Positions 20,329 through 29,865 of a DNA stretch of 64,000 bases are shown here, in pieces. Positions within the stretch are counted from its first letter, which is position 1. Each line of letters begins with the position of its first letter. A model generated the notes under the pieces. That model worked only from the letters and a program-made list of their open reading frames with translations. It had not been told where the DNA came from and did not search any database. Source of the DNA: JAVBNA01 sp031551875 (GTDB lineage Bacteria > Bacillota > Clostridia > Oscillospirales > Acutalibacteraceae); contig JAVBNA010000006.1 of the NCBI GenBank assembly GCA_031551875.1, positions 62,001 through 126,000 on the forward strand, given 5' to 3'. The translations under genes and the position numbers were made by a program.

Positions 20329-21651
20329 ATGAGAACGCGTATCGCGCTGCTTTGTGCAGCGGTGCTTCTCCTGTGCCTGTCGGGCTGTACCCTCGCGGGG
20401 GTAGACGCCGAAAATATCATGCAGCCGCCCAAAGCGACCGGCGAGCAGGCGGGCATTCAGGCCGCGCTGGAAAAAACCGCGGTGGGCAAGGTTACGTTTA
20501 AATACCCCAAGTCGGGAGAGTACCGTTCCGCCATCATCATGCACGACGTAGACGGCGACAAAGAAGAAGAGGCCATTGCCTTTTACCGGCCGCAGGGAGA
20601 AAACGCGGGCGCCCATATGACCGTCATGGGCAAGAAGGACGGCGTCTGGGACGTGCTGCGTGATTTCAACGGTCCGGGCACCGACATTGACCGGGTGGAT
20701 TTCGGCGACTTTAACGGCGACGGCGTCGAAGAGGTCGTGGTGGGCTGGATGCTGCTGACCACCCGGGACAAGAGCTGCTCCATCTACCAGTACGACAAGG
20801 GCGTGTTCAGCGAGCTTTTGGAAAACAGCCTCTACACCGAGATGGCGGTGTTTGACATTGACCTGGACGAAAAGGACGAGCTGCTTTCGGTCTATTCAAC
20901 GGGACAGGCTTCGGTGGCCAAGCTGCTCGCCATGTCGAACAGCACACTGGAAACGGCGGGCGAGGTGCGGCTGGATCCCGCCATTGCCGCACACCCCCAC
21001 GTGCAGACCGCCTTTCTGGATCCCGCGACGCCCGCGCTGGTGCTCGACGGCTATGTTTCCTCCGACCTGCTGGCCACCGAGGTGGTCTACTGGGACGGCA
21101 AAAAGCTGATTGCCCCCTTTAATGAAACATCCACGGGCGAAGTAAAGCTCAAGCGGAACGTTTCGCTCTTTCCGCGCGACGTTGACGCGGACGGCTACAT
21201 TGACTTTCCGACACAGGTCGTCCTGCCCGGCGAGGAGGTGCTCATAAAGCACCTGTCCGACGATACCGCCCTGCCGGTGTGCGTCAACTGGAACAGCTTC
21301 CGCAGAGAGGACGACTCCTTTTCCTCCGTCAGCCGGACGATCATAGGGCCGACCGAGGAGGTGTGGCTGGTGCTCGATCCGCTGGAGGTGGAATTTATGA
21401 CCGCTCTTCAGGACATAAAGCAAAAAAAAGTCACCTACTACCTCTGGAGCGAAAAAGCCAAAGCCCTGTCCGTGCCGCTTTTTGAGGTGCGGGTGTTTAC
21501 GCAGTATGAATGGCAGAACGCCGAAGAGGCGAGCGAATATATCATCAAAGAAGAAAAAACAGGCTACGTGTATGCAATCAGATACTATGTTCAGGATGTT
21601 CTGGACGTCTCCATGCAGGAGCGCATTCTGAATGCACTTGTGATCAGCTGA
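20329..21651 (+). CDS. Lipoprotein with calcium-binding-like repeats, function unknown
   Basis: 440 residues with a lipoprotein signal peptide ending LSGC (Cys20). Several acidic loops (HDVDGDKEEE, DFNGDGVEEVV, DIDLDEKDE, DVDADGYID) resemble FG-GAP/VCBS beta-propeller or EF-hand-like calcium loops. It is extracytoplasmic. The ATG at 20329 is preferred over an upstream in-frame ATG because GGGGAGGGAG precedes it and the signal peptide begins there. It lies 16 bp before a response regulator and its kinase, so it may supply or modulate the sensed signal. Confidence 0.75.
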   Translation: MRTRIALLCAAVLLLCLSGCTLAGVDAENIMQPPKATGEQAGIQAALEKTAVGKVTFKYPKSGEYRSAIIMHDVDGDKEEEAIAFYRPQGENAGAHMTVMGKKDGVWDVLRDFNGPGTDIDRVDFGDFNGDGVEEVVVGWMLLTTRDKSCSIYQYDKGVFSELLENSLYTEMAVFDIDLDEKDELLSVYSTGQASVAKLLAMSNSTLETAGEVRLDPAIAAHPHVQTAFLDPATPALVLDGYVSSDLLATEVVYWDGKKLIAPFNETSTGEVKLKRNVSLFPRDVDADGYIDFPTQVVLPGEEVLIKHLSDDTALPVCVNWNSFRREDDSFSSVSRTIIGPTEEVWLVLDPLEVEFMTALQDIKQKKVTYYLWSEKAKALSVPLFEVRVFTQYEWQNAEEASEYIIKEEKTGYVYAIRYYVQDVLDVSMQERILNALVIS

Positions 21652-21667
21652 GAAAGGTGGACGAAAC

Positions 21668-22366
21668 ATGCGGAAAATACTTGTGGCGGAGGATGAAGAC
21701 GCCATTCGCGAGTTTGTGGTGATCAATCTGGAGCGGGCGGGCTATGAGGTGCACGAGGCGTGCAACGGCGCCGAGGCGCTCGAGCTGTATGAGGCCGACC
21801 CGACGTTTGACATCGCCCTTCTCGATATTATGATGCCCGAGCTGGACGGCTTGGCCGTCTGCCGGGAGCTGCGCAAGCGAAACGGCAACATCGGCATCAT
21901 CATCCTGACCGCCAAGGCGCAGGAGATGGATAAAGTGGGCGGCCTGATGCTGGGCGCCGACGACTACATCGTCAAGCCCTTCAGCCCCTCCGAGGTGGTG
22001 GCGCGTGTGGACGCGCTGCACCGCCGTGTGACGCTGAGCGAAGCGCGCGGCGGCAAGGAGTTTAAGGAAGAACTCAAATCGGGCGATTTTGTTCTCAACC
22101 TACGCAACCGCACCCTGTTCAAAAAGGGAGAGCTTATTGAGCTGACGCAGGTGGAGTTTCAGATCATGGAGTACTTTTTCTCCAACCTGGGCGCGGCGCT
22201 CGACCGCACCGACATCCTCAACCGCGTGTGGGGGGAGGCCTATTTCGGCGAGGAAAAAATTGTCGATGTCAACATCCGGCGTCTGCGCATGAAGATCGAG
22301 GAGGAGCCCTCCGCGCCCCAGCACATTGTCACGGTGTGGGGGCTGGGATACAAGTGGGAAAGCTGA
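21668..22366 (+). CDS. OmpR/PhoB-family response regulator
   Basis: 232 residues: receiver domain (about 1-118) with acidic pair Glu8/Asp9, phosphoacceptor Asp53 and Lys103, then a winged-helix DNA-binding domain (about 135-230) with VDVNIRRLRMKIE and VWGLGYKW. Cognate kinase gene follows 48 bp downstream. Sequence alone does not separate PhoP, WalR or other clostridial OmpR types. Two perfect WalR-type boxes lie at 43.9-44.1 kb, making this one candidate regulator, but walHIJ-type neighbours are absent. Confidence 0.94.
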   Translation: MRKILVAEDEDAIREFVVINLERAGYEVHEACNGAEALELYEADPTFDIALLDIMMPELDGLAVCRELRKRNGNIGIIILTAKAQEMDKVGGLMLGADDYIVKPFSPSEVVARVDALHRRVTLSEARGGKEFKEELKSGDFVLNLRNRTLFKKGELIELTQVEFQIMEYFFSNLGAALDRTDILNRVWGEAYFGEEKIVDVNIRRLRMKIEEEPSAPQHIVTVWGLGYKWES

Positions 22367-22414
22367 CGCCGAGTGATCGGGTAAAGGGTGCCCGGAGAAG
22401 AGGATGAAACATAT

Positions 22415-23815
22415 ATGCATGTGAAGGGCATTACAAAACGATGGCTGATCAATTCGCTGGGGCTGATCCTGATTGTGATCCTTGCCCTGGAGATCGGCTG
22501 TGCATTTGTGGTGCGTAACTATTACTTCAACAGCATCCAGCAGGGGCTGAGCTCCAGCTCCCAGATGCTTGTCAATACCTTCTCAAGCCTCGAGTCGGGA
22601 CAGGAGTCGGACTTTGAATCGATGGCTCGGCAGCGGGTGGAGGAATTTTCCTACCGGGAAAAAATGGAGCTGATGGTGTTCAACAAGGCGGGGGAGATTC
22701 TGTTTACCTCCACCGGATTTGAGCCCAATCAGGAGGAGAGTATGCCCGACTACGACGAGGCGGTGGGCAGGGGCAACGCAATCTGGGTGGGACGGTTGTC
22801 GAGCGGGGAGCACGTCATGGCGATGACCCGCATGATCCCCGACGGGCAGGACGGCACGAGGGGTGCGCTGCGTTTTGTGGTTTCGCTCGAGGTGGCCGAC
22901 CGTCAGATTTTCCTGATGATCTCCCTGATGCTTGTGGTGGGTCTGGCCATTGTATTCTTTGTCGTGATGTCGGGCGCTTACTTCATCAACTCGATTGTCA
23001 ACCCCGTCCGAGAGATCAGCTCCACGGCCAGGCGCATTGCCCAGGGCGATTTTAAGGCGCGCATCGACAAGCAGTACGACGACGAGATCGGCGAGCTGTG
23101 CGACACGATTAACTATATGGCGGGCGAGCTGGGCGTGGCTGAGAGCATGAAAAATGACTTCATTTCGTCGGTGTCCCATGAGCTGCGCACGCCGCTGACC
23201 GCCATCAAGGGCTGGGCGGAGACCATGCAGGGGGCCACCGACGCCAAGACGATTTCGCGTGGCATGGGCATCATCACGAACGAGGCTGCCCGGCTCTCCA
23301 GCATTGTGGAGGAGCTGCTCGACTTTTCCCGTATGCAGAACGGACGTATGACGCTCATGCTCGACCGTATGGACGTGCTGGGCGAGCTGTCGGAGGCAGT
23401 GTACATGTTCCGCCAGCGCACCGAGCGGGAGGGCATTGCGCTCAATTATGAGGAACCGGAGATCTACCCGATGGTGCTGGGCGACAAGGATCGACTCCGT
23501 CAGGTGTTTATCAACATACTGGAAAACGCGATTAAATACTCCGACGCGGGCGGCTCGGTCACCGTGTCGGCCGAGCAAACCGAAGATACGGTAATTATCA
23601 AAATTGCCGACACGGGCGCCGGCATCGCGGCCGAGGATTTGCAGCGCGTCAAGGAGAAATTCTATAAGGGCAGCGGGGCGCGCCGAGGCTCTGGCATTGG
23701 GCTCGCGGTGGCGGACGAGATTGTGCGGCTGCATTCGGGCACATTGGAACTGCAAAGCGCCCTGGGCGAGGGGACGACCGTGCTGATCACCCTGCCGCTC
23801 ATCCCGCAGAAATAA
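22415..23815 (+). CDS. Sensor histidine kinase
   Basis: 466 residues: membrane segment about 11-33, extracellular domain about 34-163, second segment about 165-190, HAMP (about 191-243), HisKA with His255 in SHELRTPL, and the ATPase domain with N-box INILENAIKYSD, DTGAGI and GSGIGLAVA. No PAS domain is seen between HAMP and HisKA, unlike classical WalK. ATG at 22415 is chosen since GGAGAAGAGG lies upstream; an in-frame GTG at 22388 lacks a site. Partner of the preceding response regulator. Confidence 0.94.
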   Translation: MHVKGITKRWLINSLGLILIVILALEIGCAFVVRNYYFNSIQQGLSSSSQMLVNTFSSLESGQESDFESMARQRVEEFSYREKMELMVFNKAGEILFTSTGFEPNQEESMPDYDEAVGRGNAIWVGRLSSGEHVMAMTRMIPDGQDGTRGALRFVVSLEVADRQIFLMISLMLVVGLAIVFFVVMSGAYFINSIVNPVREISSTARRIAQGDFKARIDKQYDDEIGELCDTINYMAGELGVAESMKNDFISSVSHELRTPLTAIKGWAETMQGATDAKTISRGMGIITNEAARLSSIVEELLDFSRMQNGRMTLMLDRMDVLGELSEAVYMFRQRTEREGIALNYEEPEIYPMVLGDKDRLRQVFINILENAIKYSDAGGSVTVSAEQTEDTVIIKIADTGAGIAAEDLQRVKEKFYKGSGARRGSGIGLAVADEIVRLHSGTLELQSALGEGTTVLITLPLIPQK

Positions 23816-23857
23816 ATAGAACCACATACAATATTGTTTAGGAAGGAACATACAACT

Positions 23858-24931
23858 ATGAATAAAGAAAAAAAGCCTCTGCGCACCTCCATCGGCGGCC
23901 AGGCTCTCATCGAGGGCGTCATGATGCGCTCGCCCGAAAAGACGGCGGTGACCGTGCGGCTGCCCAACAAAAGCCTGGAAACCAAGCTGTTTGACGACCA
24001 GCCGCTCAAAAAGAAATATAAGATTCTGGGATGGCCGCTCATCCGCGGCATCGCCGGGTTTATCGACTCGATGAAGCTGGGCTATTCCACGCTCATGTAC
24101 TCGGCGGAAAAGGCGGGGCTTGAGGACGAGGATGAGGAGCCGTCCAAGCTCGACCTGTGGCTTCAAAAGACCTTCGGAGACGCGATCATGAAGGTGGTCG
24201 GCACGCTGGGCATGGTGCTGGGGCTGGCGCTTGCAATTGTGCTCTTTTTCTGGCTGCCCACCTTTTTGTTTAACCTCGTGCAGCCCTCGCTGCACATCGA
24301 TGACGTGTGGCGCGCGGTCTGTGAGGGAGTTTTCCGCATGGGCATCTTTATTCTCTACATCGCGCTGTGCGCCCGCCTGCCCGAAATGCGCCGGGTGTTC
24401 ATGTACCATGGTGCCGAGCACAAGACCATTGCCTGCTATGAGGCGGGCGACGAGCTGACCGTCGAGAACGTCCGCATGCACACCCGATTTCATCCGCGCT
24501 GCGGCACCAGCTTTATGGTGCTCATGATGCTCATAGGCGTGGTGGTGGGCATGCTGATCCCGCAGACCGGCGCGTTTTCGCGCACGATCATCAAGATTTT
24601 ATGTCTGCCCGCCATTATGGCGGTGGGCTTTGAGCTGCTCAAGCTGTGCGGCAAATACGACAACCTCTTCACCCGCATCATCGCAAAGCCGGGCATCTGG
24701 ATGCAGCGCCTGACCACCAAGGAGCCCGACGACGAACAGATTGAAGTGGCAGTGTGCGCCTTTGTGGCGGCGGCGCCCGAGGCGGAGCTGACCGAGGAGA
24801 TGAAAACAATCGCCCTCGCCATCAAGGCCAAAAACGCGGTCATGACGCCTGTGACGCCCGCTTCTGACGAAGCAGAAGGCAGGGAGGAAGAGGCTGAAGC
24901 GTCGGCGGTGACTGAGGAGAAAGAGGCGTAA
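23858..24931 (+). CDS. DUF1385 polytopic membrane protein
   Basis: 357 residues beginning with the conserved SIGGQALIEGVMMRSP and containing MYHGAEHKTIACYE and THFHPRCGTSF-like residues (TRFHPRCGTSF), the hallmarks of DUF1385 (YqhQ-like) proteins, widespread in Firmicutes and of unproven function. About four membrane segments lie at residues 120-155, 165-185 and 220-270. The C-terminal 60 residues are acidic and Ala/Glu rich. ATG 23858 has GGAAGGA upstream. Its TAA overlaps the prmC start (TAATG), so the two are coupled, as in many clostridia. Confidence 0.9.
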   Translation: MNKEKKPLRTSIGGQALIEGVMMRSPEKTAVTVRLPNKSLETKLFDDQPLKKKYKILGWPLIRGIAGFIDSMKLGYSTLMYSAEKAGLEDEDEEPSKLDLWLQKTFGDAIMKVVGTLGMVLGLALAIVLFFWLPTFLFNLVQPSLHIDDVWRAVCEGVFRMGIFILYIALCARLPEMRRVFMYHGAEHKTIACYEAGDELTVENVRMHTRFHPRCGTSFMVLMMLIGVVVGMLIPQTGAFSRTIIKILCLPAIMAVGFELLKLCGKYDNLFTRIIAKPGIWMQRLTTKEPDDEQIEVAVCAFVAAAPEAELTEEMKTIALAIKAKNAVMTPVTPASDEAEGREEEAEASAVTEEKEA

Positions 24932-25788
24932 TGGCCATGACGCTGTCTGAGCTGTATCTCAAAGGAAAACAATCACTGACGAAGGCGGGACTGGAAAGCC
25001 CCGCCTTTGACGCGCTCTCCCTTTTTACCCGTGTGACCGGGCTGACCCGCCACGCGCTCACGCTGCGTGGCAGGGAGCAGGCGTCCGACGCGCAGGCGAC
25101 CGATTTCCTGGCGCTCATCGCACGCCGGGCGGCGCGCGAGCCGCTGCAATATATTTTGGGATCGTGGGCATTTATGGATATGGAATTCGCCGTGGGCGAG
25201 GGTGTGCTGGTCCCCCGCGAGGACACACAGGTGCTCGTGGAGGAGGGCGCGCGGCTGCTTGCGCTGTGCGGGGACACTGCCCCGGTCGTGTATGACCTGT
25301 GCGGCGGAACGGGTGCGGCGGCAATCGGCCTGCAAAGGCTTGTGCCGCAGGCCGAGGTCTACTGCTTTGAGCTGTCCGGCGCCGCATTTCCATATTTGAT
25401 CAAAAACATCGCCCGTTTAGCGCCAGGGGTGCATGCGGTCAGATGGGACGTTTTACAGGGGCTGCCGGCCGATTTGCCCGCGCCCGTCCTTATTCTCTCC
25501 AACCCGCCCTATATTTCGAGCGGGGACATCGGCGGGCTGTCCCCCGAAGTGCGCAGGGAACCGCGCGCGGCGCTGGACGGCGGGGCGGACGGCCTGACCT
25601 TTTACCGTGCGATTGCTGGGAAGTGGTGCCCGCTGCTGCCTCAGGGAGGGTATGCGGCGGTGGAGATCGGAATCGCGCAGACCGAGCCGGTGCGCCGCAT
25701 TTTTGAAGAGGCGGGGCTTTTAATACAAGGAGTTGTGCGCGACTGGGGCGGTGTCGAACGGGTGGTGACCGCCCGCAAAACAAGGTAA
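24931..25788 (+). CDS. prmC: Peptide chain release factor N5-glutamine methyltransferase
   Basis: Methylates the GGQ glutamine of release factors using SAM. 285 residues with an N-terminal helical domain (1-85), then a Rossmann methyltransferase: YDLCGGTGAAAIGL for SAM binding and the catalytic NPPY in SNPPYIS. Two ATG codons (24931, 24937) are possible; the first overlaps the DUF1385 stop. No prfA is adjacent, but DUF1385-prmC is common. Confidence 0.93.
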   Translation: MAMTLSELYLKGKQSLTKAGLESPAFDALSLFTRVTGLTRHALTLRGREQASDAQATDFLALIARRAAREPLQYILGSWAFMDMEFAVGEGVLVPREDTQVLVEEGARLLALCGDTAPVVYDLCGGTGAAAIGLQRLVPQAEVYCFELSGAAFPYLIKNIARLAPGVHAVRWDVLQGLPADLPAPVLILSNPPYISSGDIGGLSPEVRREPRAALDGGADGLTFYRAIAGKWCPLLPQGGYAAVEIGIAQTEPVRRIFEEAGLLIQGVVRDWGGVERVVTARKTR

Positions 25789-25794
25789 AATACA

Positions 25795-25806
25795 GAACAT
25801 ACGTTT
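25795..25806. promoter_or_regulatory. LexA (SOS) box upstream of recA
   Basis: GAACATACGTTT fits the Gram-positive core GAAC-RNRY-GTTY at all defined positions, and ends 14 bp before the recA -35. This predicts LexA repression of recA-recX. Confidence 0.78.
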
Positions 25807-25820
25807 AAACTAAAAATGTA

Positions 25821-25849
25821 TTGCAATACCTTTCGCGATGGAGTATAAT
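25821..25849 (+). promoter_or_regulatory. recA promoter
   Basis: TTGCAA, 17 bp, TATAAT; 32 bp before the recA start and directly downstream of the LexA box. Confidence 0.85.
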
Positions 25850-25881
25850 GGGACAAAATGGAATCCGGGAGGACATGCAAT

Positions 25882-26988
25882 ATGATTCAGGATAAAACCA
25901 AAGCACTGGCAACGGCGCTCCAGCAAATTGAAAAGCAGTTCGGCACGGGCGCGGTTATGAAGCTGGGCGAAAACGCCGGCATGAAGGTGGAGAGCATCTC
26001 CACCGGTTCGCTGTCGGTTGACCTGGCTCTGGGCATCGGCGGTATTCCACGCGGCCGCATCATTGAGATTTACGGTCCCGAATCGTCGGGCAAGACGACG
26101 CTGGCGCTGCACTGCATCGCGCAGGCGCAGAAGGGAGGCTATGCGGCCTTCATCGACGTCGAGCACGCGCTGGATCCGGTGTATGCGGCGGCGCTCGGCG
26201 TGGACATTGATTCGCTGCTGGTCTCCCAGCCCGACACGGGCGAGCAGGCGCTCGAAATCACCGAGGCGCTCGTGCGCTCGGGCGCGATTGACATCATTGT
26301 GGTCGACTCGGTGGCGGCGCTGGTGCCGCGCGCCGAGATTGAGGGCGACATGGGAGACAGCCACGTGGGGCTTCAGGCGCGCCTGATGTCCCAGGCCATG
26401 CGCAAGCTGGCGGGCGCGATCGCCAAAACCAACTGCGCCGCCGTGTTCATCAACCAGCTGCGTGAAAAAGTGGGCGTGGTGTACGGCAGCCCGGAGGTGA
26501 CCGCGGGCGGCAGAGCACTTAAATATTACTCGTCGGTGCGCATCGACATCCGGCGCATCGAGCAGATTAAAATCGCCGCCGACGTCGTGGGCAACCGCAC
26601 CCGCGCAAAAATCGTCAAGAACAAAATCGCCCCGCCCTTCCGGGAGGCGGAGTTTGACATCATGTACGGAGAGGGCATCTCCAAGGAGGGGGAGCTTCTT
26701 GATCTGGCGGTCAAGCTGGAAATCGTGCAGAAGAGCGGCGCGTGGTTCTCCTATGAGGGCGAGCGTCTGGGACAGGGCAAGGAAAACGTGAAGATTTACT
26801 TTAAGAATAATCCCGAGCTGTCTGCCAAGATTGAAGAGCGGGTGCGCACCGACGCTGCCCGGCTGTTTATGAGCAAGAAGAAAAAAGAGTTGGGCGGAGC
26901 GCCGATTGCTCCGGCCGCGGCTGCGGCACCCGCCCCTGCTGTTCAGTCCCGCGCCAAGCAGAGCATTGACATCGCGGTCGACGACTGA
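25882..26988 (+). CDS. recA: Recombinase RecA
   Basis: ATP-dependent strand-exchange protein and LexA co-protease. 368 residues with Walker A GPESSGKT at 65-72, VDSVAALVPRAEIEGDMGDSHVG and the DNA-binding loop FINQLREKVGVVYGSPEVTAGGRALKYYSSVR. The C-terminal tail is Ala/Pro rich and ends in acidic DD. ATG 25882 has GGGAGGA at 8 nt and matches the family start; an in-frame upstream ATG would add nine unconserved residues. Followed 5 bp later by recX. SOS box and strong promoter upstream. Confidence 0.99.
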   Translation: MIQDKTKALATALQQIEKQFGTGAVMKLGENAGMKVESISTGSLSVDLALGIGGIPRGRIIEIYGPESSGKTTLALHCIAQAQKGGYAAFIDVEHALDPVYAAALGVDIDSLLVSQPDTGEQALEITEALVRSGAIDIIVVDSVAALVPRAEIEGDMGDSHVGLQARLMSQAMRKLAGAIAKTNCAAVFINQLREKVGVVYGSPEVTAGGRALKYYSSVRIDIRRIEQIKIAADVVGNRTRAKIVKNKIAPPFREAEFDIMYGEGISKEGELLDLAVKLEIVQKSGAWFSYEGERLGQGKENVKIYFKNNPELSAKIEERVRTDAARLFMSKKKKELGGAPIAPAAAAAPAPAVQSRAKQSIDIAVDD

Positions 26989-26993
26989 TCGGC

Positions 26994-27794
26994 ATGGTCA
27001 TCACCGACATGAAACCCCGGCGGGGTCGCCTCGTGGAGTTGTGCTTCGCGGGCGGGTCTCCCGTGCGCATGGACAAGGAGATCTGCGCCCTGTCCGGGCT
27101 TCGAATCGGGCAGGAGCTGAGCGAAGAAGCGGTGCAAACACTGTGCGCGCAGTCGGATGAACGGCGGGCGTGGAACAAAGCGCTGTGGCTGCTGGGACAG
27201 CGCGCCTATGCGAGCGGCGAGCTGTGTGAAAAGCTCCGCCGTGACACGTCGCCGGCCGCCGCCGACAGGGCGGTGAGCCGCCTCGCCGAGCTTGGCTATC
27301 TTGACGACAGGGACTTTGCCGTGCGCTATGCCGATGAGCTGTTCCGCAAAAAGGGTTGGGCGGCCAAACGGGTGCGCGACGCCCTTGTGGACAAGTGCAT
27401 CGACAAAGAGCTCGCAGACGAGGTGGCGGAGATCCGGGCCCCCGACCCGCGCGTGCAGATCAGCGGCCTTTTGAAGGGCAAGCTGGGACAGACCCTGCTG
27501 CGGGACAACGGACGGGATAAAGCAATCGCCGCCCTGCGCCGCAGCGGCTTTGCGTGGGACGACATCAAGCCCTGTCTGGCACAGGCGCAGGAGACGCTTG
27601 AGGACGAAACCGATGCCGGCGCGGGGAGCGTCGGTATTGACATTGAATACCTGCTGTCCGCGAAGTATGCCCATGCGCTGCGCACCGAGAAGGATCGTGC
27701 GCGCACCGTGCGGGCGCTCATCAAACGGGGCGCTGACCCCGATGAGGCCGAAGAGGCTGTAAAACGCTATACGGGGGACAGCGAAAGAGAATAA
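26994..27794 (+). CDS. recX: RecA regulator RecX
   Basis: Binds the RecA filament and modulates its activity. 266 residues; all-helical three-repeat RecX core visible in ARLAELGYLDD-like text (SRLAELGYLDDRDFAVRYADEL), YASGELCEKL and a terminal RALIKRGADPDEAEEAVKR. An N-terminal beta-rich segment of about 55 residues precedes the core, as in clostridial RecX. It starts 5 bp after the recA stop and is cotranscribed under the same SOS box. Confidence 0.9.
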   Translation: MVITDMKPRRGRLVELCFAGGSPVRMDKEICALSGLRIGQELSEEAVQTLCAQSDERRAWNKALWLLGQRAYASGELCEKLRRDTSPAAADRAVSRLAELGYLDDRDFAVRYADELFRKKGWAAKRVRDALVDKCIDKELADEVAEIRAPDPRVQISGLLKGKLGQTLLRDNGRDKAIAALRRSGFAWDDIKPCLAQAQETLEDETDAGAGSVGIDIEYLLSAKYAHALRTEKDRARTVRALIKRGADPDEAEEAVKRYTGDSERE

Positions 27795-27810
27795 CCGGTA
27801 AGGAGAAACT

Positions 27811-29169
27811 ATGGGAGTCAAAATCGGCATGGTCAGTTTGGGCTGTGCAAAAAATCAGGTGGATGCCGAGCTGCTGCTCGGCCGGCTTGCCGAGGCGGGA
27901 CATACACTGGTGTCCGACGCGGCAGCCGCCGACGTGGCGATCGTCAACACCTGCGGGTTCATTGAGGATGCCAAAAAAGAAGCCATTGACGAAATCCTGG
28001 GGCTGGCTGCCCGCAAAAAAGAGAACCGTATCAAAAAACTGCTTGTGACCGGCTGTCTGGCCGAGCGCTACCGCGAGGAAATCATGCGCGAAATGCCCGA
28101 GGTGGACGGCGTGATTGGCATCGGCGCCAACGCCGACATCGTGCGGGTGGTGGAGGAGCTGCTTCGGGACGAGCGACCGGAGTATTTCCCCGACAAGCTG
28201 CAAATGCCCATGTCGGGACAGCGTGTGCAGTCGACGCCGGCCTATTACGCCTACCTTAAGGTGGCGGACGGCTGTGACAACCGCTGCTCCTACTGTGCGA
28301 TCCCCATGATCCGGGGGCGCTTCCGCAGCCGCCCGATCGAGGAGCTGCTTGAAGAGGCGCGCGCGCTCGCCGAAAACGGCGTCAAAGAGCTGTTGGTCAT
28401 CGCGCAGGACACCACCCGGTACGGCGAGGATCTCTATGGGGAGATCAGGCTGCCCGAGCTGCTGCGCGGGCTGTGCGCGATCCCGGAGCTGCGGTGGATC
28501 CGTCTGCTGTACTGCTACCCCGACCGCGTGACCGATGAGCTGATCGACGTGATCGCGCGGGAGGACAAAATTGTCAAGTACGTCGACCTGCCGCTTCAGC
28601 ATTGCAACGACAGGATTCTGGGAGACATGAACCGCCATTTCGGCAAAGCGCAGATTGTGGAGCTCCTCCGGAAGATGCGGGCGCGCATTCCGGGGCTTAC
28701 GCTGCGCACCACCCTGATCGCCGGACTGCCCGGCGAGGGGGAGGAGGCGTTTGAAGAGCTGGCGCACTTCGTGCGTGAGCAGGCGTTTGAGCGGCTGGGC
28801 TGCTTCGCCTATTCCCCCGAAGAGGGGACGCGGGCGGGCGAACGCTCCGACCAAGTGGAGGAAAGCGTGCGCCTGCGCCGGCAGGAGATTATCATGGCCG
28901 AGCAGGAGCGCATCAGCGCCGCCCACATGAAAGCGCAAGTTGGCAAAACCCTCACGGTGCTGACCGAGGGCTTTGACCGGCGAAGCGGGACTTTTTCCGG
29001 GAGAAGCGCCGCCGACGCGCCCGGGATCGACGGGAAAATTTTCTTTACGGCGGGCGGCGCGAAGCCCCGGCCGGGGAATTTTGTTACGGTGCGGGTCACC
29101 GACAGCATGGATTACGATTTAATCGGCGTGTGCCTGGACAACGGTGAGAAAGGAAATCAAGAAGCATGA
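27811..29169 (+). CDS. rimO: Ribosomal protein S12 methylthiotransferase RimO
   Basis: Radical-SAM enzyme that adds a methylthio group to an aspartate of S12. 452 residues: N-terminal UPF0004 domain with Cys12 (VSLGCAKNQVDAE, the RimO form), Cys48 and Cys82; radical-SAM cluster CxxxCxxC at Cys155/159/162; and a C-terminal TRAM domain. MiaB would normally lack SLGCAKNQVD. ATG preceded by AAGGAG. Its stop overlaps the pgsA start (ATGA), a common clostridial rimO-pgsA pair. Confidence 0.96.
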   Translation: MGVKIGMVSLGCAKNQVDAELLLGRLAEAGHTLVSDAAAADVAIVNTCGFIEDAKKEAIDEILGLAARKKENRIKKLLVTGCLAERYREEIMREMPEVDGVIGIGANADIVRVVEELLRDERPEYFPDKLQMPMSGQRVQSTPAYYAYLKVADGCDNRCSYCAIPMIRGRFRSRPIEELLEEARALAENGVKELLVIAQDTTRYGEDLYGEIRLPELLRGLCAIPELRWIRLLYCYPDRVTDELIDVIAREDKIVKYVDLPLQHCNDRILGDMNRHFGKAQIVELLRKMRARIPGLTLRTTLIAGLPGEGEEAFEELAHFVREQAFERLGCFAYSPEEGTRAGERSDQVEESVRLRRQEIIMAEQERISAAHMKAQVGKTLTVLTEGFDRRSGTFSGRSAADAPGIDGKIFFTAGGAKPRPGNFVTVRVTDSMDYDLIGVCLDNGEKGNQEA

Positions 29170-29762
29170 ATACACCCAACAAGCTGACCCTTCTGCGCAT
29201 CCTTCTGGTGCCTGTGATGATGCTCTTTCTGCTGTGGGAGGGGCTGCCTCATCATTTTCTGATTGCCGGGCTGATCTACGGCGCGGCGGCGATCACCGAC
29301 ATGCTCGACGGCAGCATCGCCCGCAAGCGGGGGCTGATCACCAACTTCGGCAAGCTGATGGATCCGGTGGCGGACAAGCTGCTGGTCTGCTCGACGCTCT
29401 GCTGCTTTGTGCAGCTGGGGCTATGCGGCTCGCTCATCGTGGTCATCATTCTCGCGCGCGAGTTTCTGGTCACCTCGGTGCGTCTGGTGGCCGCGGGGGA
29501 CGGCAAGATCATTGCCGCCAACAACTGGGGCAAGGCCAAGACCATCAGCCAGATGGCGGCGATCGGGACGGTGTTTGCCCTTCAGTATTTCCGCGAGCTG
29601 TGCGTTATGGGCGTCATCCCCGAAGGATCGGTGACACAGTTTTTGTCGGGCGAATTTCTGAACGGATTCGGCGAGGGGCTTTTGTGGGTGACGGCGCTGC
29701 TGACGCTCATTTCGGGCGCGGTATACCTGTGGGACAACCGGAAACTGTTTGCCGACGCGTAA
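29166..29762 (+). CDS. pgsA: CDP-diacylglycerol--glycerol-3-phosphate 3-phosphatidyltransferase
   Basis: Makes phosphatidylglycerol-phosphate in the membrane. The 198-residue protein has the CDP-alcohol phosphotransferase motif DG-x2-AR-x8-G-x3-D-x3-D as DGSIARKRGLITNFGKLMDPVADK at about residues 43-66 and five hydrophobic segments. It overlaps rimO by four bases. No obvious terminator follows before the AT-rich kimA-like gene. Confidence 0.94.
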   Translation: MNTPNKLTLLRILLVPVMMLFLLWEGLPHHFLIAGLIYGAAAITDMLDGSIARKRGLITNFGKLMDPVADKLLVCSTLCCFVQLGLCGSLIVVIILAREFLVTSVRLVAAGDGKIIAANNWGKAKTISQMAAIGTVFALQYFRELCVMGVIPEGSVTQFLSGEFLNGFGEGLLWVTALLTLISGAVYLWDNRKLFADA

Positions 29763-29865
29763 GGAAAAGGATTTGGCGGCTATATTTCGGCGAATATCGT
29801 GGTCGATGAAAGCAAATTTATATTTTACTGCTGTTTTTTAAAATATAAAATGAAAAGAGATACGT

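Noticed and set aside
22583..24493. 636-codon minus-strand open frame across the histidine kinase and DUF1385 genes
   Set aside because: Spans two confident genes and an intergenic region, typical antisense artefact in GC-rich DNA.
27721..28938. 405-codon minus-strand frame over rimO
   Set aside because: Antisense shadow of a confidently identified gene.
29763..29865. Possible ydaO-type c-di-AMP riboswitch before the KimA-like gene
   Set aside because: The leader is about 100 nt, too short, and the conserved motifs are absent.
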